Below the pieces are notes generated by a model. The model saw only the letters and a program-made list of their open reading frames with translations, had not been told where the DNA came from and searched no databases. A stretch of DNA of 44,687 nucleotides, from the NCBI GenBank assembly GCA_018780145.1, contig JADMKA010000081.1, positions 1 to 44,687 on the forward strand, written 5' to 3'. Each line of letters begins with the position of its first letter. Positions within the stretch are counted from its first letter, which is position 1. A program made the position numbers and the translations under genes. Shown one piece after another: positions 34,701 through 40,747 of this stretch. The stretch comes from Vitreoscilla sp. (GTDB lineage: Bacteria; Pseudomonadota; Gammaproteobacteria; Burkholderiales; Burkholderiaceae_C).

Positions 34701-34988
34701 CCGCTGGAGGATTTCATCCTTCTGCAACGGCTGTTTCGTACCGCTCTGGCCGGTGGTCTCGGCCGGCAGTTCCCGGTGTCCCTGTTGGTCAAGCTCGAAC
34801 GCGAGACGCGCCGCTACGTGCCGCAACAGCCGACGATCCGCTGGGAGCCAGCGTCGCAGGGCGCTGAGTTCCATCAGGTGTTGAAACAAGCCGATGCTGA
34901 AGCGGAACGCAGCTACCAGCGGTGGCGTCAAGACATGGCTGATCGCATGGCCACGCGACGGCCGATGTGCGACCAGGCGTCGCGCTGA
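31764..34988 (+). CDS. Large membrane protein of unknown function with poly-Gly linker
   Basis: I do not recognise this 1074-aa protein. Residues 5-24, 52-74 and 104-124 are hydrophobic helices, and a fourth lies at about 260-276 after a helical cytoplasmic-type stretch (AEAMHKRLIEDPAVLASVRQ region). Residues 290-600 are Ala/Glu/Arg-rich and probably helical or coiled coil. A run of 14 glycines (609-622, bases 33588-33629) separates this part from a 450-residue C-terminal region with mixed strands and helices (RSFRVRGVLIGQDLKAGGV, DTPLGCRVVEADRFIDTF) and no catalytic motif that I can name. The ATG with an upstream AGAGG was chosen over an in-frame TTG 21 bases earlier. GC is lower than in flanking core genes. 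The 171-aa membrane protein gene follows after 54 bases. Confidence 0.8.
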   Translation: MKPAAIWLILACIWLLCHVWLLPLTKRSWLAATMRGKLARAGTLVVLEKLHELAAIGVIAISAVVVLTWICAWLATGSTGAPQAVLATATSVYEATKNVGEQYGTVLGVLALGGAVISLWLAARHARRCVSQAWVAGAEAMHKRLIEDPAVLASVRQQAELRPAVERIDELAARLAGGDSDAGPPLTDAQQRDAHEEISRLLSVIAIELAQKEIGFEDALARATLGDAQPSRWTRLMRMLASEQLGKDLGFIKKPLSRVTTGLLVVSLIGWSAEPLANSLQLAVNNLRVNVLDQQVQRELGEAISKAPPPRADEPMSAESSAGAVHTAQSATRLLARAATRDLARSGLLDRMARVERSFANEAEFVRNAISDQHFAAGTAPDSVTKVREEVAKSVTQPSAKAPAAAITEEALAREIGPSIERFQAEQPGRFQRWAVAIERRYANPVGALDAQGKLIEQVVDAAFDELGRTPSSEVERQAQTLAKDFGKEAVKTLARSRAKVLVTDALIGSVRPEVDAAAKQFVFESSSATRRFVEGLAAAEGQGWTNSAAYQREVKSVQAVAEKVAALHEPEARAALQERLGGYDRLFPRDLPGALPPAGETPGFGSAGGGGGGGGGGGGGGAQRASPGGGHGFAQSRATSFHLASRSFRVRGVLIGQDLKAGGVTADGFDWTLRPAQGEAPTRLTLKVRQNERWVALGDFDAGVVNQALRYASDKRVVATTITPGDGKVIGRITYLHPVLADTPLGCRVVEADRFIDTFSFRNRTQAPAAGLAVLASDRVQMGQWMSWVELTEALAGLRAGQACPREDLGRLIRTRKLGAVHFSPGMQQALDAFMATEDKKDPDSTRVLRTALACSAGDDTAFVGCLCEKASGRGLPSTYWFPEDHTSQFRERNTSAGPGWAWMQRSATRLDHVDLWVHTTFSLRDASRQGMEIDESTASAVDFPKAQLASLRQQVAEQLPAYLREQLGSPTYDEFMAPLEDFILLQRLFRTALAGGLGRQFPVSLLVKLERETRRYVPQQPTIRWEPASQGAEFHQVLKQADAEAERSYQRWRQDMADRMATRRPMCDQASR

Positions 34989-35042
34989 TGGTGGGGCGGT
35001 ACGCTCGTCCGGCCCGAACGCAATCGACAACGCAGCATTCGC

Positions 35043-35558
35043 ATGGCCACATTCAAAGCCAAGCCGCCTGAGCGTTCGAACTTGATCCCCGCGGCCAACA
35101 CATCCATGGGACAGGCGCTTGTTGGCCTGCTTGCGCGCCTGAAGCCATTTCGAGAGGTCGTGCTGCTTGTTCCCACGCTGGCCGCCGGCGGCCTCGCACT
35201 TCATGACTACTTCGCGACGCGGACGGAGGTCTCGATCCTGAGCTGCAGGTCAGACGCCGATATCGCAGCCCTCGACTGCAAGTTGGAAATGGATCGGCTG
35301 GTGATCAGCATCGCGGAACTTGAGATGAGGCGGGGTTCGAAGCCGCTCGATTCCAAGGCCTCACCCAGTCCTGAGATGTTGGCCGCCACGGCCAACGATG
35401 TGGCACTGGGCTTGCAGTTGGATGCTGCGCGGGCCGAGTACAAGATCGCGGAGGAGAAGCGTCGTACGGCACACCAGAGACTGAGGCCCGACATCTGCGA
35501 GGAACTTGCCAAGCGCAAGGAAAGATTCGCGGCACTGGGCTCATGCTCCAAGCGATAG
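35043..35558 (+). CDS. Small single-span membrane protein, unknown
   Basis: A 171-aa protein I do not recognise. A basic N-terminus of about 36 residues is followed by one hydrophobic segment (about 39-56, VVLLVPTLAAGGLALHDYF) and a charged, helix-forming C-terminal part (KLEMDRLVISIAELEMRRG, LDAARAEYKIAEEKRRTAHQ). Four cysteines lie after the helix (SCRS, DCKL, DICEE, GSCSK), which could pair if this part is periplasmic. It follows the 1074-aa gene on the same strand after 54 bases and shares its lower GC, so the two probably form one functional unit. Confidence 0.7.
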   Translation: MATFKAKPPERSNLIPAANTSMGQALVGLLARLKPFREVVLLVPTLAAGGLALHDYFATRTEVSILSCRSDADIAALDCKLEMDRLVISIAELEMRRGSKPLDSKASPSPEMLAATANDVALGLQLDAARAEYKIAEEKRRTAHQRLRPDICEELAKRKERFAALGSCSKR

Positions 35559-35635
35559 CTTCAACGGCTCAGGCGCCGACGTGCACGATGAGTGCATCCC
35601 GCACGACCTCGCCACTGGTCAACACATCGGCACGC

Positions 35636-35651
35636 AGGCCGTTCCCGGCCT
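35636..35651. terminator. Hairpin between convergent genes
   Basis: AGGCCG-TTCC-CGGCCT forms a 6-bp stem in the 104-base gap between the 171-aa membrane protein gene and the convergent sulfatase gene. It could end transcription from either side but lacks a T-tract, so support is weak. Confidence 0.3.
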
Positions 35652-35662
35652 TGAGACTCGGA

Positions 35663-37105
35663 TCAGAACGAGTCCAGCATGGCCTGCAGTTTGGCCAGGT
35701 CGCTCTGGGTGGGTGCCTTGGCCTGAAGCTCCCAGGGGTCGGACAGCAGGTTGTGCGACCACTGCTCCCCTTGTGCCGAGCCGCCCTGGCGGCCGACGAC
35801 CACCTTGCGGTCCGGGAAGCGCAAGCCATCGAAAGCTGGTGTGCCGGGGCCGTCCTTCGCGTGGCAGATGGGTGCCGCTTCCCGGAATGCCGCCTTTCCG
35901 TTCAGCAGGGTGGGCACGAAGGACTGGCCGTCGACCCTGCGCCGCATCGAGGCGCCCGCCAGCTCGCACAGGAAGGGCGCCATGTCGATGTTCGAGACGG
36001 CCTGCAGGCGTTGATCGCCGTCGGGCGCGCCGGGGTAGCGGATGCGCAGCAGGTTGTTCAAGGAGTCCTCGAACGAGGTGCCCTTGTCCTGCAGGCCGTA
36101 GGCGCCGTAGATGTGCGAGTTGTCGGTGGCCACGATGATGACGGTGCGCTCCAGCAGATTGGACCGGACGAGCTCGTCGATGATGTCCTTCAAGCCTTCA
36201 TTGACTGCCATCAGGGCCCGCAGAGCCCGCCGGTGCTCGTAGTGAATGGCATCCACGTCGAGCGGGGCATCCCTTTGCGCCTTGCCCAACCAGGGCATCT
36301 GGTCCTGCGGCCCGGTGTCGAAGTTCGGCGGGTCGATCAAGGGCACGTCGGTGTTCTCGTAGCGGGCCGGGGGTACGGGGGCGGTGCCGCCGTCGGTGTG
36401 GGGCGCGTTCGGTGCCCAGTACACCGCCCAGGGGCGGCCGGGCCGGTTGCGCTCGTTGTCCTTGATGAAATCGATGATCTGAAAGCGATTGACGTCGGTC
36501 AGGTAGTCGGTGTCGCGGTCGTTGGTGTCACGCGAGCCGTAGTTGGTGGGCTTGCCGTTGTCGTTGAGCACGTAGTTGAAGTAGCTGGGTTCGCTGACCA
36601 GCATGTGGAAATCGTCGAAGCCGGCTGGCACCTTGGTGGTGGACCCGAAGTCGACGCCCCAGCCGTTGATCAGCTTGCCGTAGCCGCCGCAGCGGTAGCC
36701 GGCCCGTTGCAGCGCAGTCACCCAGGTGTTGCGCAGGTCGAGCCGGTGGCCGCTCTGGTTGTCGACCACACCGTGGTGCTGGCTCACCAGGCCGGACAGC
36801 GTCGCGGCCCGCCCTGGCGCGCACAGCGGGTCGTTGCAACTGGCGTTGGGATAGCTCAGCCAGCTGCCCTGGTAGCCGTTGGACACCACGGGGAAGGCGT
36901 TTTCCGTCTCGCTGTATGAATTGCGTGGGCCGTCATCGGTGAGAACGAAGACGATGTTCGGCGTGAAGCCCAGCGGCAGCCGGGCTGCTTGGGCCGACGG
37001 GCTCATGCCCAGCGCGGCGGCCATGGTGCTGGCCATGCCGCTGGCGAGTACCGTGCGGCGGCGTGTGCCGGCTGAGACGTTGGGGTCGAACGTGGGCTTG
37101 GTCAT
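35663..37105 (-). CDS. Tat-exported sulfatase (Cys-type)
   Basis: A 480-aa arylsulfatase-superfamily enzyme. The N-terminus SAGTRRRTVLASGMASTMAA with a twin Arg and Ala-rich h-region is a Tat signal ending near AQAA. Metal ligands show in NIVFVLTDDGPR (Asp57, Asp58) and in VIIVATDNSHIYG. The catalytic motif is CAPGRAATLSG (Cys95 to Arg99), a perfect C-x-P-x-R sulfatase signature, so the cysteine should be oxidised to formylglycine. Substrate is unknown. No formylglycine-generating enzyme gene is in the window. The LanC-like gene is 126 bases upstream on the same strand. The ATG at 37103-37105 places the Tat signal at the N-terminus. Confidence 0.88.
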   Translation of the reverse strand: MTKPTFDPNVSAGTRRRTVLASGMASTMAAALGMSPSAQAARLPLGFTPNIVFVLTDDGPRNSYSETENAFPVVSNGYQGSWLSYPNASCNDPLCAPGRAATLSGLVSQHHGVVDNQSGHRLDLRNTWVTALQRAGYRCGGYGKLINGWGVDFGSTTKVPAGFDDFHMLVSEPSYFNYVLNDNGKPTNYGSRDTNDRDTDYLTDVNRFQIIDFIKDNERNRPGRPWAVYWAPNAPHTDGGTAPVPPARYENTDVPLIDPPNFDTGPQDQMPWLGKAQRDAPLDVDAIHYEHRRALRALMAVNEGLKDIIDELVRSNLLERTVIIVATDNSHIYGAYGLQDKGTSFEDSLNNLLRIRYPGAPDGDQRLQAVSNIDMAPFLCELAGASMRRRVDGQSFVPTLLNGKAAFREAAPICHAKDGPGTPAFDGLRFPDRKVVVGRQGGSAQGEQWSHNLLSDPWELQAKAPTQSDLAKLQAMLDSF

Positions 37106-37231
37106 CAAGGGGGCGGGAGTGCGGTCGAGGGGAGAAGACCAGTATGGGTGGTCGCCCCCTCTGCCGCCTGCGTGTGAACGCAAGGTGTGTAAGCCCCGGT
37201 GCGCCGTGCCAAGGGCCTCGGCCCGAACCGC

Positions 37232-38443
37232 TCAGTGCAGGATATCCAGCCCCGGCATCCCGGCCCGGCCTTCGAGGCACTGCCATAGGTACACCGCCAG
37301 CCCGGGGTCGCCGGTCCACAAGGTGTGCCGGCCCTGCCCGTGCTGCGCGCGCGCACGATCGCTCTGTGCCACGGCATGCATGGCGAAGGCCCGCGCCCTG
37401 GCCAGCCACAGGGCGTCGCCGGTTCGGTGGTAGAGGGTCAGAAAGGCCTCGCCGTTGCCCGCCGTGCCATGGCACAGGCCCGCGCCCTTGGCCAGCGGGC
37501 CGGCGCGCCAGATGGCCTCGCCCGCGCCGACCAGCATCGCGTCCATCTCGGCAGAGCGGCCGGCCGGGAAATGCGCCAATGCGGTCACGATGCCGGGGGC
37601 GCCATGGCACCACTGCATCAGCACGGCAGGTCGTCCAGGCCTGGGCGTGACGGTGCTCACCTTGAAGTTGACGGCGCCGTCTTCCACCAGGGCGAAGAAC
37701 TTCAGCGCCCGCAGGCAGCGTTCGTGCAAGAGCTCGACACGCGCCGCATCCAGCACCGCCGCCCCGCGCAGCAAGGGGTAGACGTTGCCGGCAAAGCCGT
37801 GGCCGGCACCGGCGTACTGCACCACCTGGCCGTACATGTCCTGCGTCCAGAGATGACACTGCGCGGCATCGTCGTGGAGCCAGGTGCGCCACAGTTGCTC
37901 GACGTTGTCCAGGAACAGCCCGCGCCAGCGCGGCTCGCCGGTGGCCTCCCACAGATCCCAGGCCGCGACCATGGTGCCGGGCGCGGCCCACAGCGCCTCG
38001 TTGGTGGGGTTGGGGATGTTCGCGCGGACCACGTCGAACAAGGCGTCGGCCGCCTGCGCCGACCCGGTCAACTGCCACTGCACGAGCAGGATGCCGGCCT
38101 CGCCGAGGTAGTAGGAGGGCACCACCGAGCCGGTGTCCGGGTCGGCGCGGTAGGCGGAGAGCGCCGCGTCGATGGCCCGGGCCGGATCGCGGCCCAGTTG
38201 CACCACGCCCTGCCGCTGCAGGAACCACAGCGCCCACCAGACACCGGCGCTTCCGAGATACAGGCTCTTGAACCCGGTGCGGGGGCTTTCGCCTTCATCG
38301 TCCTGCGGGTGCAGTGGCCAATGGCCTTCGGGCAGGAGGTTCTTCTCCGTGTCTCGGACGATGGTGCGGATGGCCTCCCGGGCACGGGTTTCGTCCCAGG
38401 CGGTGTCGCACAAGGCCTCGTGGCGGTCGGGATCGAACAGCAT
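37232..38443 (-). CDS. LanC-like cyclase-fold protein
   Basis: A 403-aa protein with the alpha/alpha-toroid of the lanthionine synthetase C family. The family's repeated motifs are visible: SLYLGSAGVWWAL, GEAGILLVQW, GAGHGFAGNVYPLL, MQWCHGAPGIVTAL and GLCHGTAGNGEAFL. The zinc ligands would be Cys279, Cys324 and His325, with almost the same spacing as the three ligands of nisin cyclase NisC. That supports a metal-bound active site able to activate thiols. No dehydratase (LanB, LanM), precursor peptide or transporter is nearby, so this is probably a LanC-like protein outside classical lanthipeptide pathways, for example one that adds glutathione or other thiols to dehydrated residues. The sulfatase gene follows. 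Confidence 0.88.
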   Translation of the reverse strand: MLFDPDRHEALCDTAWDETRAREAIRTIVRDTEKNLLPEGHWPLHPQDDEGESPRTGFKSLYLGSAGVWWALWFLQRQGVVQLGRDPARAIDAALSAYRADPDTGSVVPSYYLGEAGILLVQWQLTGSAQAADALFDVVRANIPNPTNEALWAAPGTMVAAWDLWEATGEPRWRGLFLDNVEQLWRTWLHDDAAQCHLWTQDMYGQVVQYAGAGHGFAGNVYPLLRGAAVLDAARVELLHERCLRALKFFALVEDGAVNFKVSTVTPRPGRPAVLMQWCHGAPGIVTALAHFPAGRSAEMDAMLVGAGEAIWRAGPLAKGAGLCHGTAGNGEAFLTLYHRTGDALWLARARAFAMHAVAQSDRARAQHGQGRHTLWTGDPGLAVYLWQCLEGRAGMPGLDILH

Positions 38444-38521
38444 GGCGGGCTCCCCTCAGAACAAGGCGGTATGGTCGCCGCGGTAGCCGCGGCCCGGCGA
38501 CTGTGGCAACCTCGCGCTCGC

Positions 38522-38779
38522 ATGAAGCACGCCGGCCCCCACACCCTGAACCAGCTGAGCACCCTGCTCGCCCAGCTGCGGCAACTGCCCGGCCTGGTCG
38601 AACGGCGGCCCGGTATTTTCTACTGCAAGTCCGCCGCCTACCTGCACTTTCACGACGACCCGGCGGGTGTGTTCGCCGACGTGAAACTGGGCAGCAAGGG
38701 CTTCGAGCGCTTCCCGGTCAACACCCCGGAAGAACAAGCGGAGTTGTTGGCGCGGGTGGCCCGCCAGCGCCTCGCCTGA
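38522..38779 (+). CDS. Small conserved-looking hypothetical protein
   Basis: An 85-aa soluble protein I cannot place in a named family. It begins MKHAGPHTLNQLSTLLAQLR and has a compact central strand region RRPGIFYCKSAAYLHFHDD and AGVFADVKLGSKGFERFPV, which reads like a real folded domain (strong alternation, one Cys, three His), not a shadow frame. It is divergent from the LanC-like gene with 78 bases between them. The frame is open far upstream but only this ATG gives a compact protein. No function can be proposed. Confidence 0.65.
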   Translation: MKHAGPHTLNQLSTLLAQLRQLPGLVERRPGIFYCKSAAYLHFHDDPAGVFADVKLGSKGFERFPVNTPEEQAELLARVARQRLA

Positions 38780-38973
38780 AGGCAAGGTCACTGTCTCGGT
38801 ACCGCGCGACGCTCTGCTTTCGGCCAGTTCCTGCCGTTCGATGCACGGAATGGGGCTACAGGACCGTGCACATGGCTGAAGTTGACCTGCAGCCAACAGA
38901 AGCGTCGAAGGCTGGTGGAGCCCTTCATAATCAAAACCTGACCCCCGCTTGTTCGAGATGCCGACGTTTCATC

Positions 38974-39456
38974 ATGGATAAATTCTTGCTGCAGCAGCAG
39001 GTGCTGGAACGGCTCGCCGAAGACCTGCTGCAAGCCGAACAGGCAGCGCGGGCGGCCCATGAAACGGCGACTCACGAAGAAAACATCGCCGAAAACAAAT
39101 ACGACACATTGGGACTCGAAGCCGCCTACCTGGCCACCGGCCAAGCTCGTCGCGCCGAAGCCATCCGCCAGGCGATGGCCAATTGGCGCCAATTCCGCCC
39201 CCGCCCCTACGACGCCAGCAAAGGCATACAGCTCGGCGCGCTGGTCTGCCTGGTCGATTCCGACGACAAGCAGCAACAGCTCTTTCTCGGCCCGGATGGG
39301 GGCAGCATGAAGTTGGTCAGCGGCGCTCAGCTCGTTCAGGTCATCAGCAGCGAAGCCCCTTTGGGCAGGGCCATGCTGGGTAAATGCGAGGGTGATGAGC
39401 TGTCGATACAGGTCGCTCCCATCCGACAGCAGTTTGAGGTGCTGCGGGTTCATTGA
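38974..39456 (+). CDS. GreA/GreB-like transcript cleavage factor homologue
   Basis: A 160-aa protein with the two-part layout of Gre factors. Residues 1-75 form a predicted coiled coil (LAEDLLQAEQAARAAHE ... NKYDTLGLEAAYLATGQARR) and the rest is a FKBP-like C-terminal domain ending GRAMLGKCEGDELSI, close to the LGKxxGDxV/I pattern of GreA and GreB. The tip of the coiled coil reads THEENIAENKYDT, with acidic residues in place of the GreA tip DLxEN, so Mg2+ delivery to the RNA polymerase active site is possible but not certain. It is a stand-alone gene. The ATG at 38974 was preferred; an upstream ATG at about 38871 would add a tail of unlikely composition. Confidence 0.8.
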   Translation: MDKFLLQQQVLERLAEDLLQAEQAARAAHETATHEENIAENKYDTLGLEAAYLATGQARRAEAIRQAMANWRQFRPRPYDASKGIQLGALVCLVDSDDKQQQLFLGPDGGSMKLVSGAQLVQVISSEAPLGRAMLGKCEGDELSIQVAPIRQQFEVLRVH

Positions 39457-39933
39457 GCCGCAAGCAAGTTCACGCCGAATTCATCCGAAATTGCTCGCCC
39501 CGACCCATTTGGGACGCTCTGCACAACTCCTGGCGAGCTATGCGGAGTTCTTTCGCGCTCTCGGCCTCGCGCACATCAATTCACTTCGGCGGCACTGACC
39601 GCGTGGAAGGACATTGTCGGCACACGACCGACCCCTTGGCGAGGTCACCGCCGCAGAGCGGTCTTTCACGATGGCCGGCGCGGAAGGAGCCTGTCGTGAC
39701 TGGGAGAACTCGACCCTGAACCGACACTCAATCCCCTGAACTCGTCGCCCCGAAGGTCTCGGTCGGAGCCGAACCGAGGCCTCCGAAGGAGGTCCCACAG
39801 CGGAGGAGAAACACCGGTAGGCGGAACACAGGGCGATTGAAACGCGGCGTGAGGCTTGACACCGTGCAGGCTCGCCACTTCGGGCGCGAATGGCCGATAC
39901 TAGTATATGACGCAGCTTCTAGGAGCAAACCGC
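39457..39933. other. Gene-free stretch upstream of the RsbQ-like gene
   Basis: No convincing gene lies in these 477 bases; the short frames present lack family features or ribosome-binding sites. The second half is rich in inverted repeats: GGTCTCGGT paired with ACCGAGGCC (39755-39763 and 39773-39781), then CCTCC-GAA-GGAGG (39780-39792). The last bases hold the AGGAG ribosome-binding site (39921-39925) of the RsbQ-like gene and an AT-rich ATACTAGTATATG segment that could contain its -10 box. It may hold a structured leader, a small RNA or the remains of an element. Confidence 0.5.
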
Positions 39934-40734
39934 ATGGACATTTTGCGCCGCAACAATGTCACCTTCCGCGGCCAGGCCGGACCAGACATGGTCTTCGCGC
40001 ACGGCTTCGGTTGCGACCAGCAAATGTGGCGCTTCGTGGCGCCGACCTTTGAGGCAACGCACCGGGTGGTGCTGTTCGACCACATCGGCTGCGGCGGCTC
40101 CGACACCAAGGCCTACGACGCCGAGCGGCACGCAAACATCCAGGGCTATGCCGACGACCTGCTCGAGGTGATGCAGGCCGCCGATGTGCGCGACGCGGTC
40201 TTCGTCGGCCATTCGGTCAGCGCGATGATCGGCGTGCTGGCCAGCATCGCCCAGCCGCAGCTGTTTTCGAGCCTGGTGCTGGTGGGCCCGTCGCCGCGCT
40301 ACCTGAATGCGCCGCCCGACTACACCGGTGGCTTCGAGCGGGCCGACATCGACGGCCTCATCGACATGATGGAAACCAACATGCTGGGCTGGGCCGACTT
40401 CCTGGCACCGGTGGTGATGGGCACGCAGAGCCCCGCGGATCTGACCAGCGAGCTCAAGGCCAGCTTCTGCGCCAACGACGCCTACATCGCGCGGCGCTTC
40501 GCGATGGCCACCTTCCTGGGCGACAACCGTGCCGATTTGCCGCGGGTGAGCGTGCCTTCGCTGATCATCCAATGCGCCGACGATGCCATCGCGCCGCTGG
40601 CGGTGGGCCAGTACGTGCACCAGCACCTGAAGGGCAGCATGATGGAAGTGCTTGACGCCTCGGGCCATTGCCCGCACATGACGCATCCGGAACAAACCAT
40701 CGCGCTGATCGCGCGCTACCTGGCTGGCGACTGA
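39934..40734 (+). CDS. RsbQ-type alpha/beta hydrolase
   Basis: A 266-aa hydrolase very close in pattern to Bacillus subtilis RsbQ (269 aa): FAHGFGCDQQMWRFVAP, GHSVSAMIGVLASI, VGPSPRYLNAPPDYTGGFE, MMETNMLGWADF, CADDAIAP and SGHCPHMTHPEQT all occur in the same order. The triad Ser94, Asp217 and His245 is displaced by exactly two residues from Ser96, Asp219 and His247 of RsbQ. RsbQ makes or hydrolyses a small molecule sensed by the PAS domain of its partner RsbP. Here the partner would be the PAS-kinase encoded 13 bases downstream. AGGAG lies eight bases before the ATG; an ATG 27 bases upstream is less likely. Confidence 0.93.
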   Translation: MDILRRNNVTFRGQAGPDMVFAHGFGCDQQMWRFVAPTFEATHRVVLFDHIGCGGSDTKAYDAERHANIQGYADDLLEVMQAADVRDAVFVGHSVSAMIGVLASIAQPQLFSSLVLVGPSPRYLNAPPDYTGGFERADIDGLIDMMETNMLGWADFLAPVVMGTQSPADLTSELKASFCANDAYIARRFAMATFLGDNRADLPRVSVPSLIIQCADDAIAPLAVGQYVHQHLKGSMMEVLDASGHCPHMTHPEQTIALIARYLAGD

Positions 40735-40747
40735 AGGCGGTTCATTG

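Noticed and set aside
33672-35204. A 510-codon open frame antisense to the unknown 1074-aa gene
   Set aside because: The plus-strand frame has membrane helices, a ribosome-binding site and an operon-like neighbour; the antisense frame has no recognisable features.
37106-37231. A lanthipeptide precursor gene between the LanC-like and sulfatase genes
   Set aside because: No short frame with a ribosome-binding site and a Cys/Ser/Thr-rich core was found in this gap or in the gap on the other side (38444-38521).
39856-39906. A sigma-70 promoter from TTGACA (39856) to the AT-rich box near 39900
   Set aside because: The spacing is about 36 bases, far beyond the usual 16-18.
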